From contig CAJINV010000002.1 in NCBI GenBank assembly GCA_905178155.1, forward strand, positions 2,881,074 to 2,945,073: a stretch of DNA of 64,000 nucleotides, given 5' to 3'. Source of the stretch: Amoebophrya sp. A120 (taxonomy: Eukaryota; Sar; Dinophyceae; Syndiniales; Amoebophryaceae). Below the pieces are notes generated by a model, which worked only from the letters and a program-made list of their open reading frames with translations, was not told where the DNA came from and did not search any database. This document shows, piece after piece, positions 51,301 through 63,300 of this stretch (positions are counted from its first letter, which is position 1; every line of letters starts with the position of its first letter). The position numbers and the translations under genes are program-made.

Positions 51301-54300
51301 TTGTAATGCATGACTGCGATTAATAGTACGAGTGCGATACTTTTGCACAGGATAGATGACGGGCGGCAACGATTTGCTGGGCGATTTTCTGGAGGCGGCG
51401 GGCACGTTTATGCACCAGGGCGAGGAGGGCGCAGAAGACGTGGTGGAGGCGTTGGACAAAACGGACTACTCTTCGTATCCTGAGCAAAAACATCCCCACG
51501 GCCCCAGAGTCAAGATGGGGAATCTGCTAGACAAATCAACCACGTTTGGCTGTTGCGCATGACAATGCTGCCCTCGTATTGTAGTCCTGTTTGTGTACGC
51601 TAGTTCAGCGGCATCACAGAGCTAGCACATCATGCCAATTCGGGCATCACAAATTCCAGAATACGACTAGACAATGCTTCTCAGCATGGGGATCCGCATG
51701 AGAAACATTTTTAAGAGTGCAGCTTTGCATGGCAAATCTGGTGGTCTCGGGACGTTTTTACACAGGATACTTCGGGGGGCTTGTTCACATGCGATATCGA
51801 CGAGGAGCTCGAACTGGACCGGCTATGCATTGCAAATGTGTCTGGGTCTGGATTTGTTATGCAAGGCTTCAAGGACAACAAAATCTGTGATGCATGAATA
51901 CGATTGGCCATTTTTTTTGTCGTGCTGGAAGTTGCCAGCTTGTAATGCTAAACACGAATGAAGCCGCAAAAAGCCGGGTATAACTCGTCTTGTCATGCTG
52001 TTATGCCGTACAAGGAGCCAGTCTGCTATGCAAGTATCAGCAACACAAGTTTCCAGACCGAGACACATTATTTGAATTTGATACCGGCATTTGGTATACC
52101 ATGGCGATTTTTTCTACAACTACGAGATCGCGGCCCAGAAGGGCGGGGTGGGCGAGGGCTTCAATCTGGCCATCACCCCATATCCTGAATAGAAACATCC
52201 TCACCCCATAGTCAAGATGGGAAATCTGCTGGACAAATCAACAAGCCGTGGGTGTTGCGCGTGACACGTTTGGCCTCGTATTGTAATACTGTTTAGGTAG
52301 TTCAGCAGCGTCACAGATCTAGCGCATCACGCTGATTGGAGCATCACAAGTTCCAAAACACGACTAAAGAAGGCGTCTGATGGGGCTCCGCATGGGAAAT
52401 ATTCTCATCATGCAGATTTGCATTACAACTTCTACAGAGTGGGGACGTTTTTACTCAGGATACCCCGGACGAAAAGGCCACGCTGCAAAAGCACATCTCC
52501 CAACCGGCACCCCACCCGCAGGTCTTCGCGCTGCTCTGTGTACCCAGTACGATCAGTAAGGCGGAGATTACGAAAACGGAACGCCTGGTCCGCGTTGGGG
52601 ATAATGAACAAGATGAGCGCGATCATGCTACCAAAGCGAAAAGGGACGTCGCCAGGGATGAAGACGAAGAAGTTATAAAAAAGTCTAAGTCCTCCTCGCG
52701 AGAAGAGGAACATGACCCGCGTAACATTGTTGATCTTGCGAAAAACAAGAAGAAGAAGTCGCCACATGATCTTCACAAAGGAGAGGACGACCGCGGAAGT
52801 AGAAGTACTACTACTAGCCGCAAAAAAATGATAAATGAAATAAAAGCCAAGCCCCCAGACGTGATCCTGCGCCCTGCCGCGCCGACCGAGCTAGACCACC
52901 AGTCTGAGTTCTCCTTCTCTGCTACCGCGTTGCTCGGAGATAGGGGAGGAGGAAAATCGAAATCTTTACAACAGGAACGTGCCGAGAGGACAGAGGAGGA
53001 AGAGAACATCGAGGAAACCGGGACTCGTGTTGGCTACACGCCCGCGCTGGCGGAGGCTACGCACCTGCTGTTCACGAGCCGGTCGGACGCGGCGCTGGAA
53101 ATGCGGTATGACAAAAACGAAAGTCTGCAGTGGCGGGACGAAATCTTGGCCTACGGCCGCGCCAACGTGCTGCGCGCCGACCCGGTGCTCGAGGCGATTC
53201 CCATCCAAAAAACCTACTTCACCACGGTGGGCTTCAGCGAGGGGCTGGATCAGCGGGCGGAGAACTTGCGGAACGTGACGTTGCAAAAGATTGTGGAGCG
53301 CACCGGAGACGACACGCAGCTGACGAACGATCCCTACCTGTTTTACTGTCCCGAGACGCTCGAGCTCTCCAAGACCGAGGAGGGAGTGCTGTACCTGATG
53401 CACTTTTTGCGGTCGGGCCGAACAGCTGTGGTCACTTCCGAAATGATGCAGCTGGCGAAGAACAGCACGACCAGTGGCAAAGAATCTTTTTCTACTGCGC
53501 AGCAGCGCGAGGCCGAAGCCATCGAAGGGCACTCGTCCTGGTGGGTCGGGCTTTATGCGGAACTCGCGCCGGCGGTGCAGGAAGAAGTGATGCGGGAGGC
53601 GCAGGACGAGCAGACGCGGCGGAGCCAGCGGCGGCTGATTCAGCACTGGCGCCACCCGTGTCTGGCCGACACGACCGCGCTGCCTTTCGACCTCAAGATG
53701 GGGGACCTCACTTTCATGCGCGAGAAGCTCGAGGGGCTATCAACTGCAAAAATGTCTGGGTCTGGAAGAATGCAAGTTTGTCATGCTTGTCTGGCATGAC
53801 TCGAGAATCTGTGTTGCACAGGCACGAAAAGGCCCGCTTACCTGTTATGCAAAAACGCAGTTTTCCATGCGGAATACGTAAGACATGGCAGACAAAAAAA
53901 TTGTCATGCGTAACTGCGTATTGCAGTGCGTCTATCATTCACTTTTAACATTACAAGTTTCCAGACCCAGACATATTTGCAATGCATAGGGGCTGCATCA
54001 GGACTATCATCTTGTGCGGTTTACGGAGGACTTGTTCCGCACCATCTCCAACCCTTTCCTGGGGTTTCGCGACGTGCATGAGAAAATCCTGGAGCGCGCG
54101 GTGGCGCATATCCTGTGTAAAAACGTCCCCACCCCAGAGTTGTCATGCAAATCTGCATGGTCACAATGTTTGCCATGCGGAGCCCCATGAGAAGCATTCT
54201 CTGATCGTGTTTTGCAATTTGTAATGCGCCAATCAGCATCAAATACTAGATCTGTGATGCTGCTGAACTACCTCAAACGGCACTACAATCCGAGTCCAAG

Positions 54301-57300
54301 TTTGTCATGCAAAACAGCCAAAACTTGTGGACTTGTCTAGCCGATTCCCCATCTTCATCTTGACTATGGGATGGTGACGTTTTTGCATAGGATAGCGCAC
54401 GAGCCTTCGTTTTGCACGACGAACCAGTACGAGCCGTCTGGGCGGGCACTGGGGCTGCTATCACAAGAAAAAAGAAGCGTTACACTTAGTGCACATTTGA
54501 ATTTGTTGGGGTTTCTGCATCACAAAGAAGTTGCTCGCCATGGCAAAGAAAACCTGTGATGCGCAGCCTACCAGGGAAACAAACACGAATGAAATGAGGC
54601 TGACAAGCATTTCCTGCATGACAGAGGTTGTCTGTCTTGCTTGTTTCGCAAGAACACAATGCGTAAAAACTGTAAGACTCTTTTCTCAGGATAGCTGCGC
54701 AGCCCGGTGTACTACTATGCATTGCAAAAGTATCGTACTCGTATAAGTGCATTACAAATTGCCTCAGCATGAGAAATAGAATTTGTAATGCTGATGTACC
54801 TTAAGAAAAAGATTTGTAATGCATGATTGCAATACGAGTACGATGCTTTTGCAGTGGACAACTACTTCGGCGAGTTCAAACTTTGGGAGTCCGACACGCC
54901 TCTAGAAGACGAGGTATCAAAATCAAAATCCACCCACGACCCCACATCAAAACGAAGTCTGTGATGCTGGATTTGCGTACACAAATCAGATCTGTCTTGC
55001 TGGAGAGGACTGCAGGCCCATAGTACCAAGCCTGAGTAGGTAGGTTTTAGACTAGGCTCTTAGCATGCGAAACGTCTGCGCTGTAGGACCAACAGCATCA
55101 CAAACCGCCTGCATATTAATGCAGCGGCTGTCTGTGGAGTTGCCTTCCTGCAAGACAGAGATGATTTGTGGTCGCAAATCAGCATTGCAAATTTTCTGCG
55201 ACGTTGTACCTTTTCGATATGGGGAGGGGGGATAATTTTTCCTCACAATACGACGAGGTGGTGGCTTTGAAGGAGCACCTGGCGGCCGACACGGCGGAAA
55301 ACTTATGATACTGCACAACTCCCCCACTTCCCCGGCATTTGTATGGCATGTTGATGAGAATAAGCATCACAACCACCAACACACATGGAGCCTGTGCATG
55401 ACAGGTTCACTCGCTGAGGGTAAGTTAGTAGTACTGTTGCGGCTTCCGCTTCGGGAATTTGTAATGCAAACGGTGCCACAGGTGGGCACCGACTGGATTT
55501 GGGGTCTTGCATTACAAATGAGAGAAAGCATGGGAAGATGAAGTGCATTGTCATAAAACACGGCCAAAGAACAGATGAGCCACGCCGTGCGGCCCAAGTA
55601 TCGGCGATTCGGCGGGTGCTCCGACCCGTTGGGCAGTCGGGTGAAAGGTACCGGAAATTGTCCACTGCTCTTTGATACAACTTTACCTCCGGGTACCTCC
55701 AGGCGGCCGCGGCCCAGGACTACGACTAGTCCAAATTTATCTCCAACAAGATCCGCGTCTCCTCGTCAGCGAGGAGGTCCTCGTCCTCCTGGTGGACGAG
55801 CTGCAGTACTAGACGAGCAGGAGTCGGGGACCACTTCTGACACCACGACCTCCGACATCACGAGGACCACCTCCGGCTTTTTGCAGAGCGAAGGACATCA
55901 TGTTCATGAAGAAGACGAAGACCCTAAGTCTTCCTCTTCTTTCGTCCAAAAATCCCATGACGGCTCCGACTCCGATCCGGTTCCTGGTGACGGCAAGGGG
56001 TATTCCAGGTATTGGTCAGAAGTGGGGAAAAAAGAAGGCATGTTCATGCGTGATGGAACTACTAGACCTGATAATTCTATGGATCTTTTCGATTCGCAAG
56101 CGGCGCGGCGCAAGGAGTATGATCCTGTGCAAAAGTATCGTACTCGTATTGCAATCATGCATTGCATATGTTTTTCTCAACTTAAATCCGCATATACAAG
56201 TTTTTATTTTATTTCTCATGCTGAGGGAATTTGTCATGCATTTATACGAGTACAACGATACTTTTGCAGTGCATAAGGAGGCAGCGGAGTTGATCTCCAT
56301 TGGTGAAGCTTTGCAGGATGACCACAACGCAAAAAACGGGAAAAACACTCCGCCCTTGCGGGACTTGGCAAAACCGCCCCGGACGCTGGAAGACAGTCTG
56401 CTGGCGCTGCATATGAAATGCAAAAATGTCTGGGTCTGGAAAGTTGGAACTTGTGATGCTAACTTTGGACTGTAAAAAAAGCTGTATTGCATGACCAGCA
56501 AGAGGAGCCACATTTGTGCTACGCGAGGAGGGCATTTGTCATGCGGAAATGGCATCAGGAAGCTTTCCAAAGATCTGTGATGCTGGGTCATGCATTACAA
56601 GCATCATGGGTCATGCCAGACAAGCATGACAAGCCTTCCATTCTTCCAGACCCAGACATTTTTACATTTGATACTGCAGCCAGAGAATCGACTCCGGTTT
56701 CTGCACTACACTAGGCTGGAGGAAAAGATCAGGCAAGGAAACGAGGACTTCACGCAACACGGGATGCACCTGTTCACGATCGAGACTTCGTATTGCGGAG
56801 AAAAATCCCTCCTCCCCACATTGAGAACGCATCCTTCTGAAGATTTGTGATGCAGATTTGTGACCACAAATCCCGTCTGTCTTGCAAGAGCGCAAATCTA
56901 GAGAGTCCGCCGCTCTCTACAGGCGATTTGTAATGCTGCCAGGCCTACAGGGCAGACGTCCGCCATGCTAAGGGCCCACACCAGAAGACCCCTGCCCAGC
57001 CTTAGCATCTGCGCGCCGTGCTCTACTGCAAGACAGATCCGGTTTGTGTACACAAATCCCGCATCACAGATTTTCGTTTCGATATGGGGAGGGGGGATTT
57101 TGCCTTTTGATAATTCGGGCATCGTGACCAGCGAGACAGGCCGGGAAGGTCCTCTGGTAGGAAGTACTACAACTTCTGGTACAAAACTGGGTTTTCTGCA
57201 CCAGCAGCCACTTTCCCCAGACGAAGATTCACGGTTAATTCGGCTTCACTTTCGGGAAAGCCGGAGTGCGCGGTCCGGCGACACCACCGGGTTCGTGACC

Positions 57301-60300
57301 AGTTCTTGGCGGAGTACTGCCAGCACCCCCGGCGCTACAGCTGCGACACAAGAAGAGGAAGACCTCGACTTTGCCAACATGCATGGCAGCATGAAGATCG
57401 TGGAGAAGCGCGTGCCGCACGTATCCTGTGTAAAAACGTCCCCACCCCAGAGTTGTCATGCTAATCTGCATGCTCAAAATGTGTGTCATGCGGAGACACA
57501 TGAGGAGCGTTTTTTGGTCGTGTTTTGGAGTTTGTAATGCGCTAATCAGCATGATATACTAGATCTGTGATGCTGCTGAAGTACCTCAAACAGCACTACA
57601 CTGCGATTCCAAACTTGTCATGCGAAACAGCCAAAACTCGTGGACTTCTCTAGGCGATTCCCCATCTTGACCGTAGGGTGGGGACGTTTTTACATAGGAT
57701 AGCACGTGGAGCTGCTTTATGAAGACCACGCCTCCCGCAATCGTGAGTTTGACAACCCGTTCCAGCAATGGGACGAGAAGAAGAGCGGGGAGAAGGAACA
57801 GCTGTACACGACACCCGGCGACTATGCAAGAAAGTCACTCTGTAAGTGTAACTCTGTAATGCAGACCATGCAACAGAGTTACACCTGTCATGCCAGACAA
57901 CCATGAAGTCCTCTCTTCATGTGTGTTTTCCCTTACAAGCCACGCATGACAGGTTTATTTCTCTGTCATGTAGAGCAAATTTGTGATGCTGTCAGCCAAG
58001 GAAAGTTACACTATTGACACAGTTTTTGTGTTGGATAGCGATGACGACACGGTTAAGGTTCGGGGGGAAAAAAGGAAGGAACGGCCTTACCGGCCCGTGA
58101 TTGCGATGACCGTGCCCGGAGCAGCAGTTGAGGCGGTAAATGAAAAGGAAACGGCTGAAGATGCTGACTCTAGTACTAGTACCAACAAAAAGGCTAAGCC
58201 TTATGTTGTCCCGAATCTAGTGGAAACGACGTACGAAATCCGGTACGAGCAGTTCCGAGATCGGAAATTTCGTGGGGACGATAAAAAACGGAGTAAAGTA
58301 GAGGATGAAGAAGCTTCTTCCCAGGATGTGTATCATATGAAAATTGAGGACGCAGACCAGGAGTACCTTGTAAGCCAAAACCCCGCGGACCTGGATGACA
58401 CCGAGAAAGTGCTGATGGGCGGCAATGGGGTGAAGTTTGTCATTGACGACGCCGAGTGTGGCGAGTGCGTCATGCTCCGCCCGGCGCACTTCAGCGCACA
58501 CTACGAGTACATGCGTTCGCCCATGTTTCACTCCCTGCTCATGCCAAAGGAGCTGCGGCTGGTCCAGAATCTGTTGGAAGAGATCCAGCTCTGTCGCGAG
58601 TACAAACTTATGAACTGCAGAAGTATCGTACTCGTATTAATGCGAGTCTACGTCTAGCATTACAGATCTGCTTATCCAGGAAAAAACACCCATCCCCATC
58701 CATTTTGCCTCTTTTTTATAGCAAAAAAATCACAAAAAAACAACAAAAAAATGAAAAAAACTGAAATCGTTTCTGCGTGATGGTTTCGAGTGCACCTACT
58801 TCACAACACTAGCTAGTGGCGTCCATGAGAAGCATCTTAACTAGAGGAATTTGACTTAGCCAGGTCTATCGCATTGGTCGGCCGACGTCGGAGTCGAGAT
58901 CCCAAAAAAGGCAACTCGCTGCGAGCCGCCTTGCGGGCCTTCGTCGGGGGCGATTTGGCTCGCGAATCTTATCGCGGGGCTTTTGGGGAGGCGTTGAACC
59001 TGATGCGGGAAGAGGTTTTTGCGGGGCAGCGAAAATCAGACGAAATCAAGCGCGCAGCTGGACTGGACTCAACAAACGAGGCGCTAGCAAATTGCGTAGG
59101 TTTTTGAACTTAGCGCCAATGGTATGGCGCATTATTCTCCTCGCAACTTGTGACAATTTTGATACTTTGGAGCCTTCACGCAGCAGATGCGCATACTTTA
59201 TCATCCGAGCAAACGGCGCGCCAGGACGCACGACCTAGCTCATGCGATTAGGCGCTCCTCCTATCGCGCCTCCTCCTACCGCGCCAAAACTTGTCTTGCT
59301 GCCCGGATGTCCCGAGCCTGGCTTTTTTTTGGATTTTTTTTTCCGACAAAAAAAGTCCGGCTTTTTGCAATTTCTTGTTTTTTCGTGGATGGGTGTTTTT
59401 GCCACGAGCTAACTACAAATACGGCACCACCCATCCACGATTTTTGGGGTCGAAACTTATTTCGCCCTTCTCCCGGTGCTACGTTCCAGATTTTCGCTGA
59501 AAAAATGAAGCAAAAGCGAGCACTTTTCTGAGCTGAATTCTCGGAGTCAGCCCGTGTTTAAAACACCCATCCACTTTTTTTGCTCGATGGCCCGAAAGTC
59601 ATGGCTTTGTGGATGGGTGTTTTTACCGCGAGCTATCTGCTAAATCGCCGACCACCCATCCACTCACTTTGTTCTAGAAAAGCGCACCTTTTTGCTGAAA
59701 AAAAAGCAGTTCGCTCGTGTTTCAAACACCCATCCACTCATTTCCGAAACGGATTTTTTTTTTGGATTTTTTTTCTGACAAAAAAAATCCAAGGTTTTGT
59801 CGTTTAGAATGGTGGCTCAACATCTGGCCAGGCAGGAGGGCTCCGACTCGGAGCCACGTGAGCCGCGAGAGAGGCAAGACAGAGGCCTCCTGCCGCTGCT
59901 TTCCATGATTGCTCATTCATCTTGGTCATCTTCCCCCAACATACCCACACAGGCCCGTCGCTACATTCGCATGTGGCGATGCGCTGGCACGGCGAAATGG
60001 CGACTGCACTTTGGGCAAAGAAGTACAGGCCTAGAGCGCTCCGAGCTCTGAAGCGGATCCGCAATAAGCCGCACGAGCAGCGGCTAAAGGTCGCGCAGCA
60101 TGAGACTCCGGAGGGTGAAGCAGATTGCCTGGCGCTGGAGGAATCGGGCGCACGTTACGAGGACACCATCCCCGACGTGCTCGCGACGACAGCCGGCGCG
60201 GGCAGGATCTCCGACTCGTCAGCCGGTGCGGGCTCCTGCGATAGATCTAGCTAGTTGAATTCTTATCAGCTGCACTTATCTAGGACGCCGCTTTAGCTAG

Positions 60301-63300
60301 GTGAATTTAGCGCGGATATATGCCGGCAGGCATGCGTAACAGACCTGAAAACTTTTTGAAAATTATACCTCATTTCTTGATCAAAAAAAAGGCAAAATGG
60401 ATGGGGATGGGTGTTTTTTCCTGGATACTGCTTTCTTACCTGAAACTGCATGACAAATTTCATTTTTCTCCTAGGAAAAAATTGTCATGCAATTACTATC
60501 TATTATATTCATGCGAAAAAAGAGGTAGACAGAGGGTAAACAAGAGGTGGCCGAGAGGTCAAAAAGAGGTCAAAAGAGGTAAAAAAGAGGTCGAAAGAGG
60601 TGGAGAGGTTGCGGGGGACCCCATTCGAGAGGGCCGGCGAGAGGGTGCGCGAGTATAGCCCGCCGAAGCTCTCACCCTAAGGCGCCGCCTAAGTGCCTGA
60701 GAGGGCGCAGAGAGGTCAAAAAGAAGGGGCGCGAGAGGTCGACAGAGGTGGAGAGCGGTGGCGCGAATAAGGGGCGACCTCTCGCGGACCCTCTTGGCCA
60801 CCTCTCGGCCACCTCTGTCGACCTCTACCCGCGAGTATAGCCGGTTTATTAGCGGGGACCCCCAAAAGAGGTCAAAAAGAGGGTCTGCGGGAGGTCTGCG
60901 AGAGGGTAAAAGCACACCCAAGCGGGCGCGAATCCGCATGGCGCTCCCTATATTTGGCATTGCAGGCCATTTGCGGACTTGTTTTGTTCGGCGCCTTTCC
61001 GCGCCACCCTCACTCTCGCGCACCCTCTCGCGCCACCCTCTCGCGCACCCTCTCGCGCCACCCTCTCGCGCAACCCTCTCGCGCCACCCTCCCGCGCCAC
61101 CCTCTCGCGCTACCCTCTCGCGCTACCCTCTCGCGCCGGGCGGCTTCTGTTCGCTCGCCCCCCGGTGTTCTTTGCAGCTGCTCCCTGCGCAGAGCGCCCA
61201 CAGGCGCGGGAAGCGCGCAAGTGGTCCTGCGAGTTGGCGCGGCGCGAGCTCCAGTATGTTTCGTTGTGCAGGACAGACTCCAGTATGTTTCGTTGTGCAC
61301 AGGCCCGTGGCGTTGTGGTCCGATCGGCAAACTGTCTTGCCCCGGCCCAACAGCCTTGCGCTCCGGCGGCAGCCGGAGCATGGCTGGTTCATACTAGTAC
61401 GATACTTTTGCATTGCATAAACCTCCTAAAAGAGCAAAAATTCCTCTCCCCGAGCGAACACGAAACTTTTTTTGTCGAAGAGAAAAGTGGTTCTTCTACA
61501 AGAACGCCTTTCGGAGAAGATGAAGAAGAAGAAGAAGAAGACGAGCAGCCGTCTGAGCAGGACCACCTAAATGAGGTGGTCAGCAGGAACAGCAAGAACG
61601 GGGCAGCTCCTGGACCAAGAAGTAGCGCAGGAAGTACATCAGCCGACATGAAGATTTCTATTGCAGAAGAGGAACAACTTCTGCAGCAAGATCAGCAGGC
61701 TGTTGAGGAGGTGAGAAAGGTGTACACGTATTGCGGAAAAAAGATCGACACGCAAATGACGACCGTGAGAGCGGAGCAAGACCTGGCGCTGATGGAAACG
61801 GGAAAAATCCCGGTCAACGCCCTGCCGAGGAATTCGGAGAGGGATTTTCTGGCTCTGAACAACAGGAACGGGGCGGAGGCGGACGGGGTAGCAGAGGAAT
61901 ATGAGCACGCCAATATCAAAATGAAAAATCTCCCCTCCCCATATCGAAAGGGAAATTTGTGATGCTGTATTTGCGTACACAAGTTGAGTTGTATTGCTAG
62001 AAAGCCAATAGACCACGCAGTTGCGGCCTCGCTTGCAGATAAAACTCTGTCACGCTTCCAGTTGCTTTCTGCCATGCTGAAGACGCAAGCTTTATTTCCA
62101 ACGCCAGCCAGTACTACAGTCCGCATCTCTACTTCCCCTCTAGCATGACAAGGTGACTTGTGACTACAAAACACGCTACAGAAATTTCCGCTTTTGTATG
62201 AGAAGGTGAAGGGGGGGTTTTTCACTTGGATAGCTAACGACCCCCAACGCAGCTTCGGTGCGGCGCCCTTGGGATACCGAGTGAATTACTTGGACAGTTT
62301 AACAACAAGTACTAAAACATCATCGGTGGAAAGAACCAGTAGCAGCATGTCAAATTCAAAAACAAAAACCCAAGATGATCTTCCCCAGGAGGAGGTTTCT
62401 CAACAGTCGAAGATGGTACAGTTGCTCCCCTCGCAGACCTATGAATTGCAAAAGTATCGTACTAAGAAGTAAAAATTGCAATACTAATACAAACTAGCTC
62501 ATCACAACACATGGAAGTTGTGATGCTGATTTAGCTTGGAAAAGACACTTGTCATGCATATCTGCAAGTCGTCCGTGCGATAGTACTTTTGCAATGCATA
62601 AGACTGCACTGGACGAGTGTGTCTACTCTGCTTACTACCTAAAGCTCGCCGACGACATGCGGCGCAACACCAGGTTTCGGCGGTACCCGCTGTTCCCGGG
62701 GAAGGTAAATTTGTTGACGACCGTGAAATATCCTCTGCAAAAGTATCGTACTCGTAGTGAAAATCGCAGTCATGCATCACAAATCTTTTTCTTGAGGCAA
62801 ATCCGCATTACAAATTCTATTTCTATATGCGGAGGAGATTTGTAATGCAATTTATACCACTAGTGCGATGCTTTTGCAGTTCATATGAAAGCGTACGTGG
62901 ACCTCGAAGCTGCGAGCTTCCTGTTTTCAAAACACCAGTACCACGCTGATGCAGATTTACAGGAACGAGGATATAATTACAACAACAAGGAAACACTCTT
63001 GAACGACCACATGACCCACAGCAGCCTCCACGGCAACGGCACGCACGCGCACGGTATTTTCGCTTCGTATCCCTACAATGAGGAGTACGGCTTTGACGCA
63101 GCTTCTTACCAAGGGATCGTGAAGCGGGTCAGAGAGTATAGTAGGAAGAGAACATCAATAAAGAGCAGCACAAGCACTTCTTCTTCCATACAAGAATCTT
63201 TATCTCTCAGTGTCACCGACCGCCTCAGCGTCGGGATGTTTCTTTTTTTGGTAGAAAAGCGCATCGCGGAACACGAGTGGTGGGTTCTCTTACCCCCATG

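Larger units (their letters stand above)
58609..61419. mobile_element. Introner, family D, enlarged to 2.8 kb by nested insertions (intron 95)
   Basis: The D left end (TATGAACTGCAGAAGTATCG) starts at 58609 and the D right end (ACGATACTTTTGCATTGCAT) ends at 61419, with flanks AAACT/AACCT. Excision of 2,816 nt joins CREYK to LLKEQ in frame. Inside lie a 1,755-bp element (58673-60427) and GC-rich satellite-like arrays (about 60515-61390). Confidence 0.88.

Noticed and set aside
50872-51459. 195-codon minus-strand frame
   Set aside because: Same reason: it runs through introners 79 and 80 and plus-strand exons.
22000-58000. Regular repeats that at first sight resemble a CRISPR array or prokaryotic dispersed repeats
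   Set aside because: Spacing and lengths vary, the 'spacers' form one continuous protein frame, and each unit has inverted ends and its own 5-bp duplication.
58874-60254. Frames within the nested 1,755-bp element as a possible transposase
   Set aside because: Short, Arg/Ala-rich, no DDE/D or zinc-finger pattern visible; kept only as a description of the element.
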